DNA of 8,308 bases from Desulfobacterales bacterium (GCA_013375385.1 JABXJY010000110.1:1-8308), one strand, 5' to 3'. Counted from the first letter of the stretch, positions 1 through 6,915 are shown. A program made the numbers and translations. Notes: generated by a model from the letters alone, not told the origin.

Positions 1-202
1 GGGAGAGGTATCAAGAAAAGAGAAGAGAATCTCATATTTCTCTAGAGGTCGTAGGTCAAAGATGGCTTCAGCTGAAAAGAGAAATCTCTGTTTTCCATCA
101 AATTTAGCCATAGAAAATTATCTCCTTGTTTTCTGAAAGGTCTTGTAACCGAAGGAAGAGCACCCTCAAAAGATTATATGGCAAAAGACAAATGGAGGTG
201 AG

Positions 203-334
203 ATGAAATCTCGACTATTAGGGAACTTACTTAAGATAGAAAAGAGGGTTTCAGAAAAGCTTGGAGGTTGGCTGGAACTATAAAAAATTCACCTCCACCC
301 CCAAGAAAAACCGATAAAAATTGGTAGAAATTAA
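203..334 (+). CDS. Candidate small protein, 43 aa, unproven
   Basis: This short ORF begins MKSRLLGNLLKIEKEGFRKA, a basic and possibly amphipathic helix, and then has a proline-rich stretch (SPPPQEKP) and a basic end. I do not recognise it. The only support is a strong ribosome-binding-like GGAGGTGA at 194-201, with 4 bases between GGAGG and the ATG. It has no match to a known family that I can see and lies in a leader rich in such hexamers, so it may be chance. If translated, it could be a leader peptide for the transporter operon 222 bases downstream, but nothing in the sequence proves this. Confidence 0.2.
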
Positions 335-394
335 GGAACCGCCTTCTGAACCCCGTGTCAGATGTGGGTTTTAGGGCTGGAGGTGAAGGATAAA

Positions 395-523
395 ATGGAA
401 GGCTCTGGAAAGCGTTACAGGACAAGGCTTTCCGAGTTTTCTGAAAGGCTCAAAACCAAACAGAAAGGAGGTGAAAAGACGGAAGGGCTTCGGCAAAGGA
501 GGTCCACAGTTCCTTTAAATTAG
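395..523 (+). CDS. Candidate small basic protein, 42 aa, unproven
   Basis: The ORF starts MEGSGKRYRTRLSEFSERLK and stays highly charged to its end, with many Lys, Arg and Glu residues and no membrane segment or cysteine. ATG 395 is chosen because GGAGGTGA sits at 379-386 with a good spacing of 8 bases; the in-frame ATG at 362 has no ribosome binding site. It stops at 521-523, inside the first copy of the 12-bp repeat and 32 bases before the TAXI ATG, which would suit a leader peptide or a small first gene of the operon. I recognise no family. It may equally be non-coding. Confidence 0.28.
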   Translation: MEGSGKRYRTRLSEFSERLKTKQKGGEKTEGLRQRRSTVPLN

Positions 524-538
524 TAATCCTTTAAATTA
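511..538 (+). repeat. 12-bp direct repeat, 16-bp period
   Basis: TCCTTTAAATTA occurs exactly at 511-522 and again at 527-538, separated by GTAA. It ends just before the TAXI ribosome binding site. The position suggests a regulator binding pair or an A+T-rich enhancer of translation initiation; either is inference. Confidence 0.7.
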
Positions 539-540
539 AT

Positions 541-548
541 GAGGAGGT
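541..548 (+). promoter_or_regulatory. Ribosome binding site of TAXI gene
   Basis: GAGGAGGT lies 7 bases before ATG 556 and fixes that start. Confidence 0.8.
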
Positions 549-555
549 AGCAACC

Positions 556-1632
556 ATGGCAAAGAAAAAACAAAAGATGCTTTTAGTTGGAATAGGAGTT
601 ATCGTTTTATCCCTTATAGCGTCCGTATCTTTTGTAACTTCTACAAATGCTAAGGCCCCCAAGTTCATAACCATAAGCTCCTATCCCATAGGATCCCTTG
701 GAACCATCTTGGCCACAGCCTTCTCCAATGCCATCGAGAAAAAAACAGGCATAAGGACGAGGCCCACTCCTGCCGACACCGATGTCGGAAGGGTCCTTCC
801 CGTGAAGAAAGGAGAGGCTCAGGTGGCTGTTCTCACAGCTGCGACGGTCTACTTCGCCAGCAACGGCAAAGGAGAGTTCGGGGCTAAAGAATGGGGGCCT
901 CAGAGGATACGCCTGGTGTTCGCCGGGAATGTGATCCATCACGGGATGGCAGTGAGGGTGGATTCCGGGATAAAGACATGGGCCGATCTCAAAGGAAAGA
1001 AAGTGGCCTTGCCTCCCGGCCTCTTCTCTATGACCATTCCGGCGTTCCTCGCCTACGGTGGCCTGACCATGGATGATGTGGTGCTGCTGCGGGCAGCGGG
1101 ATACACCGCTGGTGTCAAGATGGGGATGCAGGGCAAGGCGGATGCCTGTCATACCTGCCCGGTGACTCCCCTTACAAAGGAATGGGAGTCCGCTCCCTAT
1201 GGACTCCGATATCTCCCCATGGACCCAAATGACAAGGCGGCCTGGGACCGAATGAGGAAGTTCGCTCCCTTTATGGCCTCTCCCATCTGGGCAGACTACG
1301 GAGGACTGGGGGAGGGGGGCCCCAAGTGGCTCGCCTATTATCCCTACACCCTTACGAGCTACGATACCATGGATGAGGAATCCATTTATATCATAGTGAA
1401 AGCTATGGTCGATGGCTACGGCCTCTACAAGGATGTCAAGAAGCCCTCGTCTGGGCAGTGGACCCTTAAGGATACCCTGAATATTGGTAAGCCGGTCTAC
1501 ATCCCCTTCCATCCAGGTCTTATAAGGTATGCCAAGGAGAAGGGAAAGTGGACGGCAGAGCATGAGGCCTGGCAGGCCAAGGCCCTTAAGGAGGAGAATG
1601 ATAGGATAAAGGCGTGGAAAGCCAAACAGTAG
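556..1632 (+). CDS. TAXI-family TRAP transporter solute-binding protein
   Basis: This is the extracytoplasmic substrate-binding subunit of a TRAP secondary transporter, 358 aa, a normal length for the TAXI (NMT1_3-like) family. Residues 1-8 are a lysine-rich n-region, 9-27 a hydrophobic core, and signal peptidase cleavage is likely near residue 32 (TSTNAKA). The mature protein opens with the TAXI-like segment TISSYPIGSLGTILATAFSN. It ends with the family-like IPFHPGLIRYAKEKGKW, followed by a lysine- and glutamate-rich tail that is probably helical. Odd: its only two cysteines are C198 and C201, forming CHTC in the stretch GKADACHTCPVT. The partner is the fused permease 29 bases downstream. 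Characterised TAXI proteins bind small carboxylates such as glutamate or 2-oxoglutarate; the ligand here is unknown. The family call is firm. Confidence 0.9.
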   Translation: MAKKKQKMLLVGIGVIVLSLIASVSFVTSTNAKAPKFITISSYPIGSLGTILATAFSNAIEKKTGIRTRPTPADTDVGRVLPVKKGEAQVAVLTAATVYFASNGKGEFGAKEWGPQRIRLVFAGNVIHHGMAVRVDSGIKTWADLKGKKVALPPGLFSMTIPAFLAYGGLTMDDVVLLRAAGYTAGVKMGMQGKADACHTCPVTPLTKEWESAPYGLRYLPMDPNDKAAWDRMRKFAPFMASPIWADYGGLGEGGPKWLAYYPYTLTSYDTMDEESIYIIVKAMVDGYGLYKDVKKPSSGQWTLKDTLNIGKPVYIPFHPGLIRYAKEKGKWTAEHEAWQAKALKEENDRIKAWKAKQ

Positions 1633-1647
1633 ATCATGGAAACGGGG

Positions 1648-1656
1648 AAAGGGGGT
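1648..1656 (+). promoter_or_regulatory. Ribosome binding site deciding permease start
   Basis: AAAGGGGGT lies 5 bases before ATG 1662. It supports that start over an in-frame GTG at 1614, which would overlap the end of the TAXI gene. Confidence 0.65.
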
Positions 1657-1661
1657 CAGCA

Positions 1662-3605
1662 ATGGGCACGTCTCCTGCTGCCCCAGGGATTACCAGATAC
1701 CGGGTTCTCTCCCCTTTCCCCCGCTTCTGTTCCATTGCCCTCACCGTCCTCGGGGTAGCCGCGGCCGTAATCTATCTTTTCCATTTTGGAGTTTCCATCT
1801 GGGGCGGGTATATTATGGGGACGGCCTATCTCCACCTTATCCTGGCCCTGTTTCTCCCCCAGGTCTTTTTTCATTTCCCTCTAAGCTCGCGCTTCAGAGA
1901 GAAGCTTCCCTGGTATGAGGCAATCCTCGTCCTTCTCAGTTTTATTACCCCCTTTTACTTCTTCCTCCGTGGCGAAGATATACTGTTTAAGGGCTGGGAG
2001 GTTGCTCCTCCGCAACTTGCCTTTGTGCTCGGTATCATCCTGTGGGCCCTTGTACTCGAGGCAGTGCGCAGGGCAGTGGGGTGGTTCCTCTTCTTCCTCA
2101 TCCTCTTCTTCTCTCTCTATCCTCTTTTCGCCAGCTCTATGCCGGGGCTTTTCTATGGCAATAACTTCGGCTTCACCCGGGTGGTGGGCTATCACATCAT
2201 GGGGCCTGAGGGAGTCATAGGGCTTCCCACCCGGGTTTTGGGGAACCTCTTTATAGGCTTCATGTTTTTCGGGGTGGCCCTTACGGCCACGGGGGCGGCG
2301 AATTTCTTCCTGAACCTTGCCCTCTCCATCATGGGAATGGTGAGGGGGGGGACGGCGAAGGTGTCCGTAATAAGCAGTGCCATGGTGGGCTCGATAAGCG
2401 GGAGCGTGATAACCAATGTCATCACCACGGGGTCCTTTACGATCCCTGCCATGAGGAGGTCAGGCTATCCGAACTACTATGCGGCGGCCATAGAGACCTG
2501 TGCCTCCAGCGGAGGCGTGCTTATGCCCCCCATCATGGGGGCGGCGGCCTTTGTCATGGCCTCCATTCTCAACATATCCTATGCCTCGGTGGCGCTGGCG
2601 GCGGCCATCCCTTCCATCCTCTATTATCTTGGGCTCTTCATTCAGGTTGACGGATATTCTGCCAAGGCAGGGCTCAAGGGGCTTCCCCGGGAGGAACTAC
2701 CCTCTCTCTGGCAGACCATCAAGGAGGGGTGGTTTTACATCTTTGCGTTTGTGGTCCTGATCTACATCCTCTTCGTGCTTCGCCGGGAGGCCCAGGCCCC
2801 CTTTTACGCAACTGTACCACTCCTCTTCCTCACCATGTTAAGGAAGGAGACAAGACTCGACTTCAGGGGCTTCCTTGCTTTCCTCGAGAGGACCGGGAGG
2901 GTTTTGGGGGAAATAACCGGGATCCTGAGCTCTATAGGGCTCTTGATCGGTTCCTTCCTCCTCACCGGAACGGCCCAGACCCTTTCCTCTGACTTGATAG
3001 ACCTGGCAGGAGGAAATCCGTATTTGCTCGTGGGAGTCGGTGCCATCGCCAGTTTCATCCTGGGAATGGGACTCACCATAACTGCCTGCTATCTGCTCCT
3101 GGCGGTTCTCCTGGCTCCTGCCCTGGTTCAGATGGGCTTTGATCCCCTGGCGGTCCATATCTTCCTGGTTTATTGCGGGATGCTGTCCTTTATAACCCCC
3201 CCGGTAGCCATAGGGGCCTATGCTGCCGCAGCCCTCGCCGGGGCAAAACCCATGATCACGGCCCTCCAGGCTGTCCGTCTGGGGGCGGTCAAATATCTTA
3301 TACCCTTCTTTGTGGTCTTCGAGCCCGCCCTCATCCTTCATGGCAGTGTGCTCGAGATCCTCACAGCAATAGGAACCGGGGCTATTGGGGTGATCTTTCT
3401 TGCCTCGGGAATCGAGGGCTATCTCATTGGGGTAGGGAGGTTAGGCATCTTTAATAGGTCCCTCTCCCTGGTTGGGGGCTTTCTCATATTTATGCCTGAA
3501 CGCGTAACCAATTTCATAGGGGCTGGACTGGTAGCGATACTATTTGTGGAACGATTAGTGCGTTTAAAGCTTTACGAAAAGGCCTTACAGAATAACAAAA
3601 GATAG
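1662..3605 (+). CDS. TRAP transporter fused permease (4TM/12TM, DctQM type)
   Basis: This 647-aa inner-membrane protein combines the small DctQ-like and large DctM-like TRAP subunits, the usual arrangement for TAXI systems. The N-terminal third (about 20-150) holds several hydrophobic segments; the DctM-type domain follows. Family landmarks are GSISGS (243-248), TIPAMRRSGYPNYYAAAIET, MPPIMGAAAF (from M288) and ITPPVAIGAYAAAALAGAKP (from I511). Such permeases use an ion gradient, usually sodium, to import the ligand delivered by the binding protein. Odd: the segment I remember as GMGLPTTAAY in relatives reads GMGLTITACY (468-477), so the proline is missing. The C-terminal part adds a few more hydrophobic segments. 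I start at ATG 1662 because of its ribosome binding site. The gene is intact, with no frameshift visible. Confidence 0.93.
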   Translation: MGTSPAAPGITRYRVLSPFPRFCSIALTVLGVAAAVIYLFHFGVSIWGGYIMGTAYLHLILALFLPQVFFHFPLSSRFREKLPWYEAILVLLSFITPFYFFLRGEDILFKGWEVAPPQLAFVLGIILWALVLEAVRRAVGWFLFFLILFFSLYPLFASSMPGLFYGNNFGFTRVVGYHIMGPEGVIGLPTRVLGNLFIGFMFFGVALTATGAANFFLNLALSIMGMVRGGTAKVSVISSAMVGSISGSVITNVITTGSFTIPAMRRSGYPNYYAAAIETCASSGGVLMPPIMGAAAFVMASILNISYASVALAAAIPSILYYLGLFIQVDGYSAKAGLKGLPREELPSLWQTIKEGWFYIFAFVVLIYILFVLRREAQAPFYATVPLLFLTMLRKETRLDFRGFLAFLERTGRVLGEITGILSSIGLLIGSFLLTGTAQTLSSDLIDLAGGNPYLLVGVGAIASFILGMGLTITACYLLLAVLLAPALVQMGFDPLAVHIFLVYCGMLSFITPPVAIGAYAAAALAGAKPMITALQAVRLGAVKYLIPFFVVFEPALILHGSVLEILTAIGTGAIGVIFLASGIEGYLIGVGRLGIFNRSLSLVGGFLIFMPERVTNFIGAGLVAILFVERLVRLKLYEKALQNNKR

Positions 3606-3636
3606 AATTTCTCGATGTCTTGAGGAGGAAAAAGGC

Positions 3637-4416
3637 ATGGAAAGAGTGGAATATCCCCAAATGACCCTGGGAGGAAAGATTGCGCTGGTTACTGGGGCCT
3701 CTCGCGGCTTAGGAAAGTGGATCTCCCTCGGGCTTGCCCATGCGGGCGCTGACGTAGCAGTTGTTGCCCGTAATTTTCAAGGCGTTGAGCAGACTGCCAG
3801 GGAGATTGAAGAAATGGGTCGTAGAGCACTTCCCATTCAGGCGGATGTGTCCCAGATCGATTCAGTCAAAGAGATGGTTCGGAAGACCATTGCAACCTTT
3901 GGCCGCATCGATTGCCTGGTCAATAACGCGGGGACAAATGTGCACAAGACTGTCTTCGAGATCACTCCTGAAGACTTTGACCTTATCTCCAATCTCAATT
4001 TCAGGGGCCTTTACTTTACCAGCCAGATCGTTGCCAAGGAGATGATTAATACAGGGGGCGGCAAGATCATCAACATTGGATCTGTAGGCGGCTTTCTTCT
4101 CCGGGCCGGGATCCCCAACTCGGTTTATGCTGGAACCAAGGGGGGGGTCAGTATGCTCACCAAGGCATTTGCCGAGGAGCTTTCCCCCTACGGGATTTAC
4201 GTCAATGCCATCGCACCTGGGTATTTTGCTACTCCCCTGGCAAAGGATCGTTTAAGCAATCAAGAGGTGTTGGAGAAGATTCTATTCTTCACGCCTCTAA
4301 AAAAGATTGGGGAAGCCAAGGACATCATAGGCCCTGTAGTCTTTTTAGCCTCAGATGCATCAGATTTTATTACAGGACAGACAATCTATGTGGATGGTGG
4401 AAGAAGCATTCTCTAG
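3637..4416 (+). CDS. Short-chain dehydrogenase/reductase (SDR), FabG-like
   Basis: A complete classical SDR of 259 aa that should catalyse NAD(P)-dependent oxidation or reduction of a hydroxy/oxo group in the cytoplasm. The Rossmann motif TGASRGLG is at 19-26, NNAG at 96-99, and the catalytic set is N119, S149, Y164 and K168 (YAGTK). It ends with the common GQTIYVDGG. R23 in the glycine-rich loop and the AR after the second strand favour NADP(H); this is inference. The strong TGAGGAGG ribosome binding site before ATG 3637 sets the start. It lies 31 bases after the permease and 51 before the acyl-CoA dehydrogenase, so it probably belongs to the same pathway. It could act on a 3-hydroxyacyl-CoA or on a free hydroxy acid or sugar acid; sequence alone does not decide. 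Automatic labels such as 3-oxoacyl-ACP reductase or glucose 1-dehydrogenase should be read as family names. Confidence 0.93.
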   Translation: MERVEYPQMTLGGKIALVTGASRGLGKWISLGLAHAGADVAVVARNFQGVEQTAREIEEMGRRALPIQADVSQIDSVKEMVRKTIATFGRIDCLVNNAGTNVHKTVFEITPEDFDLISNLNFRGLYFTSQIVAKEMINTGGGKIINIGSVGGFLLRAGIPNSVYAGTKGGVSMLTKAFAEELSPYGIYVNAIAPGYFATPLAKDRLSNQEVLEKILFFTPLKKIGEAKDIIGPVVFLASDASDFITGQTIYVDGGRSIL

Positions 4417-4467
4417 AGGAAGAAAATCTCTTCTCGAAGCATTTGTGCAGACCAATGGAGGAACCCG

Positions 4468-6285
4468 ATGAGCCAAAAACCCGTTACCTTTTCCATCGAT
4501 TCGAGGGATATCCGATTTGCCCTCTTTGATCTGTTTCGCATTCAGGATCTTTTGAAATTCGAGCGATTTCAGCACCTCGGTCTGGATCAGATGGAGATGC
4601 TCCTGGCCCAGGCAGAGCGCATGGCCATAGAGGTCCTGTCTCCCCTCAACAAGGTAGCCGATCAAACCCATCCTCAATACCGCGACGGCAAGGTTACCAT
4701 GCCCCCTGCCTTTCATTCCGCCTTCAGAAAATATGCTGGTGCGCGCTGGATTCCCAGTACCCTGGACAAAGAGGGCGGAGGCCTGGGCCTTCCCGAGAGC
4801 CTGGGCATGGCTATCACAGAGATATTCAATGGGGCCTGCGGAGGGTTCTATGCCTTCTCCTCCCTGAGCTCCAGTGCACTGCATCTGATCGGGACCTTTG
4901 GCACCGAGGCGATAAAGCGGCGCTTTCTGGACAAGATAGTAAAGGGAACATTTACGGGCACCATGTGCCTTACCGAACCCGGGGCGGGGTCCTACCTTGC
5001 AGATATAACCACCCGGGCCACAAGAGATGGTGAGACCTTCAAGATCAAGGGAACAAAGATCTTCATTGGCACAGGGGACCATGATCTTTCCGAAAACATC
5101 GTACACTGCGTCCTCGCCCGCATCGAGGGTGCTCCCAGTGGCTACAAAGGGATCAGCCTCTTTATCGTGCCCAAGTACCGTGTTAACGAGGACGGAACCC
5201 TTGGCCCTCTTAACGATGTCCACTGTAGCGGCATTGAAAGCAAGATGGGGTGGGACGGGGCCCCAACAGCAACCCTGCACTTTGGTGACCACGATGAGTG
5301 TCAGGGGTGGTTGTTGGGTGAGGAGGGACAGGGATTGGCCCTCATGTTTCACATGATGAATGAAATGAGGTTGGCCACAGGCGCCCAGGGTGTCGGTCAG
5401 GCCGCAGCCGCCTATCGGATAGCCCTGTCCTTTGCGAGAGAACGGATCCAGGGTCTGTCTTACAGGAGACAGAAGGGGGATCCCCCTGTCCAGGTCCCCA
5501 TCATTGATCATCCAGATATCCGGCGAAACCTCCTCTTTATGAAAAGCGTGGTGGAAGGATGCAGGCGCCTTATTATCCAGACGGCCCTTTACATTGATCT
5601 GTCAAAGGCAGTCGATGATGAGAGGGAAAGGGAACACTATCAAGACCTCGTAGAGATCCTCACGCCCATCTGCAAAGCCTATGCAACCGACATGGGCTTC
5701 AGGGTAGCTGAGACAGCAGTGCAGAGCATGGGCGGCTATGGATATGTCAAGGACTATCACGTGGAGCAATACCTGAGAGATCTGAAGGTGTCCTGCATCT
5801 ACGAGGGTACCAGCGGGATTCATGCCATTGACCTCCAGCGAAGGAAGCTCAATATCAAGGGGGGTCAGCTCTTTGGGAACCTTATTCAAGAAATGGATGG
5901 CTTCATCCAGCAGAATCTTCGGCATTCCGTTCTCGGCCCCTCCATCGGGAAGCTGGAAAAGGCAAAGGAAAAGATGGTGGAGGTGGCCAAGTCCTTTTCC
6001 ATTAAAAGGCAAGAGGACCCGGGGCTTCCCCTTTCAGTTGCCAAGCCGTTCCTGGACCTCACCGGCCATATTGTGAGTACCTGGATGCTTCTGAAATCAG
6101 CGGTCGTTGCAGATTCCCTTCTTGGTGGGTCTCAGACATCCGAGATGGATCGAGCATTCTATCAGGGTAAGATCTTTACGGCACGGTTTGCGGTCTCCAA
6201 CCTCCTGCCCCAGGTGGATGCCCTGGCCCAGACAATCTCCGCATGGGATCGGAGCATCCTGGATATGGGGGAGGCGGCCTTTTAG
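4468..6285 (+). CDS. Acyl-CoA dehydrogenase, large DmdC/FadE5-like type
   Basis: An FAD enzyme that introduces an alpha,beta double bond into an acyl-CoA and passes electrons to an electron-transfer flavoprotein. At 605 aa it belongs to the long subfamily that also contains DmdC (methylmercaptopropionyl-CoA dehydrogenase). Order: short N-terminal cap (about 10-35, DIRFALFDLF), alpha-helical N domain, beta domain starting near CLTEPGAGS (167-175), GDHDLSENIVH, KMGWDGAPTATLHF, C-terminal helical domain with MGGYGYVKDYHVEQYLRD, then an extra C-terminal domain from about 465. The catalytic base is E446 in YEGTSGIHAIDLQRRKL. Odd: the residue after TEPGAGS is Y176, where relatives usually have Asp (or Asn). 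The start is set by GGAGGAA just upstream. It is last in the operon and followed by a hairpin. The substrate is unknown; the neighbouring SDR and TRAP transporter suggest an imported acid activated elsewhere, since no CoA ligase or transferase lies here. Confidence 0.93.
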   Translation: MSQKPVTFSIDSRDIRFALFDLFRIQDLLKFERFQHLGLDQMEMLLAQAERMAIEVLSPLNKVADQTHPQYRDGKVTMPPAFHSAFRKYAGARWIPSTLDKEGGGLGLPESLGMAITEIFNGACGGFYAFSSLSSSALHLIGTFGTEAIKRRFLDKIVKGTFTGTMCLTEPGAGSYLADITTRATRDGETFKIKGTKIFIGTGDHDLSENIVHCVLARIEGAPSGYKGISLFIVPKYRVNEDGTLGPLNDVHCSGIESKMGWDGAPTATLHFGDHDECQGWLLGEEGQGLALMFHMMNEMRLATGAQGVGQAAAAYRIALSFARERIQGLSYRRQKGDPPVQVPIIDHPDIRRNLLFMKSVVEGCRRLIIQTALYIDLSKAVDDEREREHYQDLVEILTPICKAYATDMGFRVAETAVQSMGGYGYVKDYHVEQYLRDLKVSCIYEGTSGIHAIDLQRRKLNIKGGQLFGNLIQEMDGFIQQNLRHSVLGPSIGKLEKAKEKMVEVAKSFSIKRQEDPGLPLSVAKPFLDLTGHIVSTWMLLKSAVVADSLLGGSQTSEMDRAFYQGKIFTARFAVSNLLPQVDALAQTISAWDRSILDMGEAAF

Positions 6286-6293
6286 ACATCACT

Positions 6294-6317
6294 AAGGCCA
6301 CACACCGTCTGGCCTTT
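6294..6317 (+). terminator. Probable terminator of the TRAP-SDR-ACAD operon
   Basis: AAGGCCA (6294-6300) pairs with TGGCCTT (6310-6316) around a 9-base loop, 8 bases after the acyl-CoA dehydrogenase stop codon. The T tract after it is short (TTTC), so termination may be weak or the hairpin may only protect the 3' end. Confidence 0.5.
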
Positions 6318-6324
6318 CACCAGC

Positions 6325-6430
6325 ATGAGTTATCAGGGTGATTGTCAATAGATCGAGGTCTGGCCTGTTGGCTATCTCGTGGCCGCATCATTCATAGAAG
6401 GGAAAATTCACGATTCAAGACAGGCCCCCT
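6325..6430 (+). repeat. Dispersed ~100-bp repeat, copy A
   Basis: This copy is more diverged than B and C but is clearly alignable. It shares TTGTCAATAGAT, then GGCCTG, ATCTC, GGCCGCATCATTCA, GGAAAATTCACGATTCAAGA and a terminal CAGGCCCCCT that matches the end of copy C. It lies between the operon terminator and the toxin end. Type unknown: MITE, REP-like element or relic of a larger element are all possible. Confidence 0.75.
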
Positions 6431-6563
6431 ATCCATAAGTTGCTTTAGAACCTAAGTCTTCCTGTAAGATTCAATCCCTGCCCCATAGTTTTCTATTTAG
6501 AAATCTAAGGGCGTACCCCTTTGCTAGGAATCTGGATTTTAGGGTTACTTGGCCAAACGCCAG

Positions 6564-6635
6564 GCTAATGGTTGAGGTGACCGGCCGGCATGGAGCGCAG
6601 CGAAATTCCAATCCGCGTTGAGAGAATTGTTAGCA
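6564..6635 (+). other. Integron attC-like recombination site (tentative)
   Basis: The segment begins GCTAATGGTT and ends AATTGTTAGC, ends that can pair over ten positions when G-T pairs are allowed. Inside are CGGCATGGA (6586-6594) and TCCAATCCG (6606-6614), which can form an inner stem of two blocks (CGG/CCG, TGGA/TCCA) around the loop GCGCAGCGAAA. The GTTAGCA at 6629-6635 is an imperfect match to the attC R' consensus GTTRRRY, and the R'' side ends AAT rather than AAC. The overall style recalls attC sites of environmental integrons, but no integrase or second attC is visible, so this is inference. The toxin gene begins just beyond it. Confidence 0.35.
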
Positions 6636-6645
6636 GAATTTTCTC

Positions 6646-6915
6646 CTATTCAAATAGGTCAGAATGGGTGCCTGTTCTCTCAAAGATTATTTCACCTGCT
6701 GTTTTCTTGTATATCAGCAGCCAATCTGCTTCGATATGACATTCTCGCCTATCCTTGTATCTGCCTATTAATTTGTGATCTTTGTAGCGGGCGTCAAGTT
6801 GTTCTTCATTAACAAGTGTTTTGAGGACCTCTTTTATTTTTTCCTCTGGCTTTCCTCGTTTCACCATCCTTTTGAGCTCTTTCGCAAATTGCTTAGTATA
6901 GGAAGGCGTGAGCAT
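6646..6915 (-). CDS. yafQ: YafQ-family mRNA interferase toxin
   Basis: An 89-aa RelE-superfamily toxin that cleaves mRNA on the ribosome. The match to Escherichia coli YafQ is strong along the second half: YKDHKLIG, then ECHIEADWLLIYK, then FERTGTHSDLF. Residues equivalent to the E. coli active-site set H50, H63, D67, W68, R83, H87 and F91 are all present as H47, H60, D64, W65, R80, H84 and F88, so the toxin should be active. Its ATG directly follows the TGA of the antitoxin gene (TGAATG) and has no clear ribosome binding site of its own, which implies translational coupling and keeps toxin output below antitoxin output. It reads against the metabolic operon, tail to tail with the acyl-CoA dehydrogenase gene. 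Confidence 0.93.
   Translation of the reverse strand: MLTPSYTKQFAKELKRMVKRGKPEEKIKEVLKTLVNEEQLDARYKDHKLIGRYKDRRECHIEADWLLIYKKTAGEIIFERTGTHSDLFE

Larger units (their letters stand above)
1..555. other. Purine-rich leader without a conventional gene
   Basis: No recognisable protein or RNA gene lies in this stretch upstream of the TAXI gene. Seen directly: six plus-strand GGAGGT hexamers (194, 264, 379, 467, 498 and 543), of which the last serves the TAXI start; a 13-bp direct repeat GTTTTCTGAAAGG at 128-140 and 436-448, with its core also present inverted at 250-259; and a 12-bp repeat at 511-538. Two short ORFs with good ribosome binding sites are listed separately. No convincing -35/-10 pair or sigma-54 site was found, so the operon promoter is not assigned. 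Confidence 0.5.

Noticed and set aside
231..425. Minus-strand ORF of 64 codons in the leader
   Set aside because: No ribosome binding site or recognisable features; the plus strand has better small-ORF candidates.
539..550. Mini-ORF ATG-AGG-AGG-TAG overlapping the TAXI ribosome binding site
   Set aside because: Its AGG codons are simply the ribosome binding site, and it has no ribosome binding site of its own.
1147..1158. CHTC in the TAXI protein as a cytochrome c haem site
   Set aside because: The haem motif is CxxCH; here the residue after the second Cys is Pro.
1614..1661. GTG 1614 as permease start
   Set aside because: Would overlap the TAXI gene and lacks a ribosome binding site; ATG 1662 has AAAGGGGGT before it.
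607..1662. Long minus-strand ORF of 351 codons opposite the TAXI gene
   Set aside because: Antisense shadow of a well-recognised gene; its translation shows no domain and no ribosome binding site.
2838..3341. Minus-strand ORF inside the permease gene
   Set aside because: Polar, glycine- and glutamate-rich translation typical of the reverse complement of membrane-protein codons.
4360..5511. Minus-strand ORF of 383 codons opposite the SDR end and the acyl-CoA dehydrogenase
   Set aside because: Spans two recognised plus-strand genes; translation has no family features.
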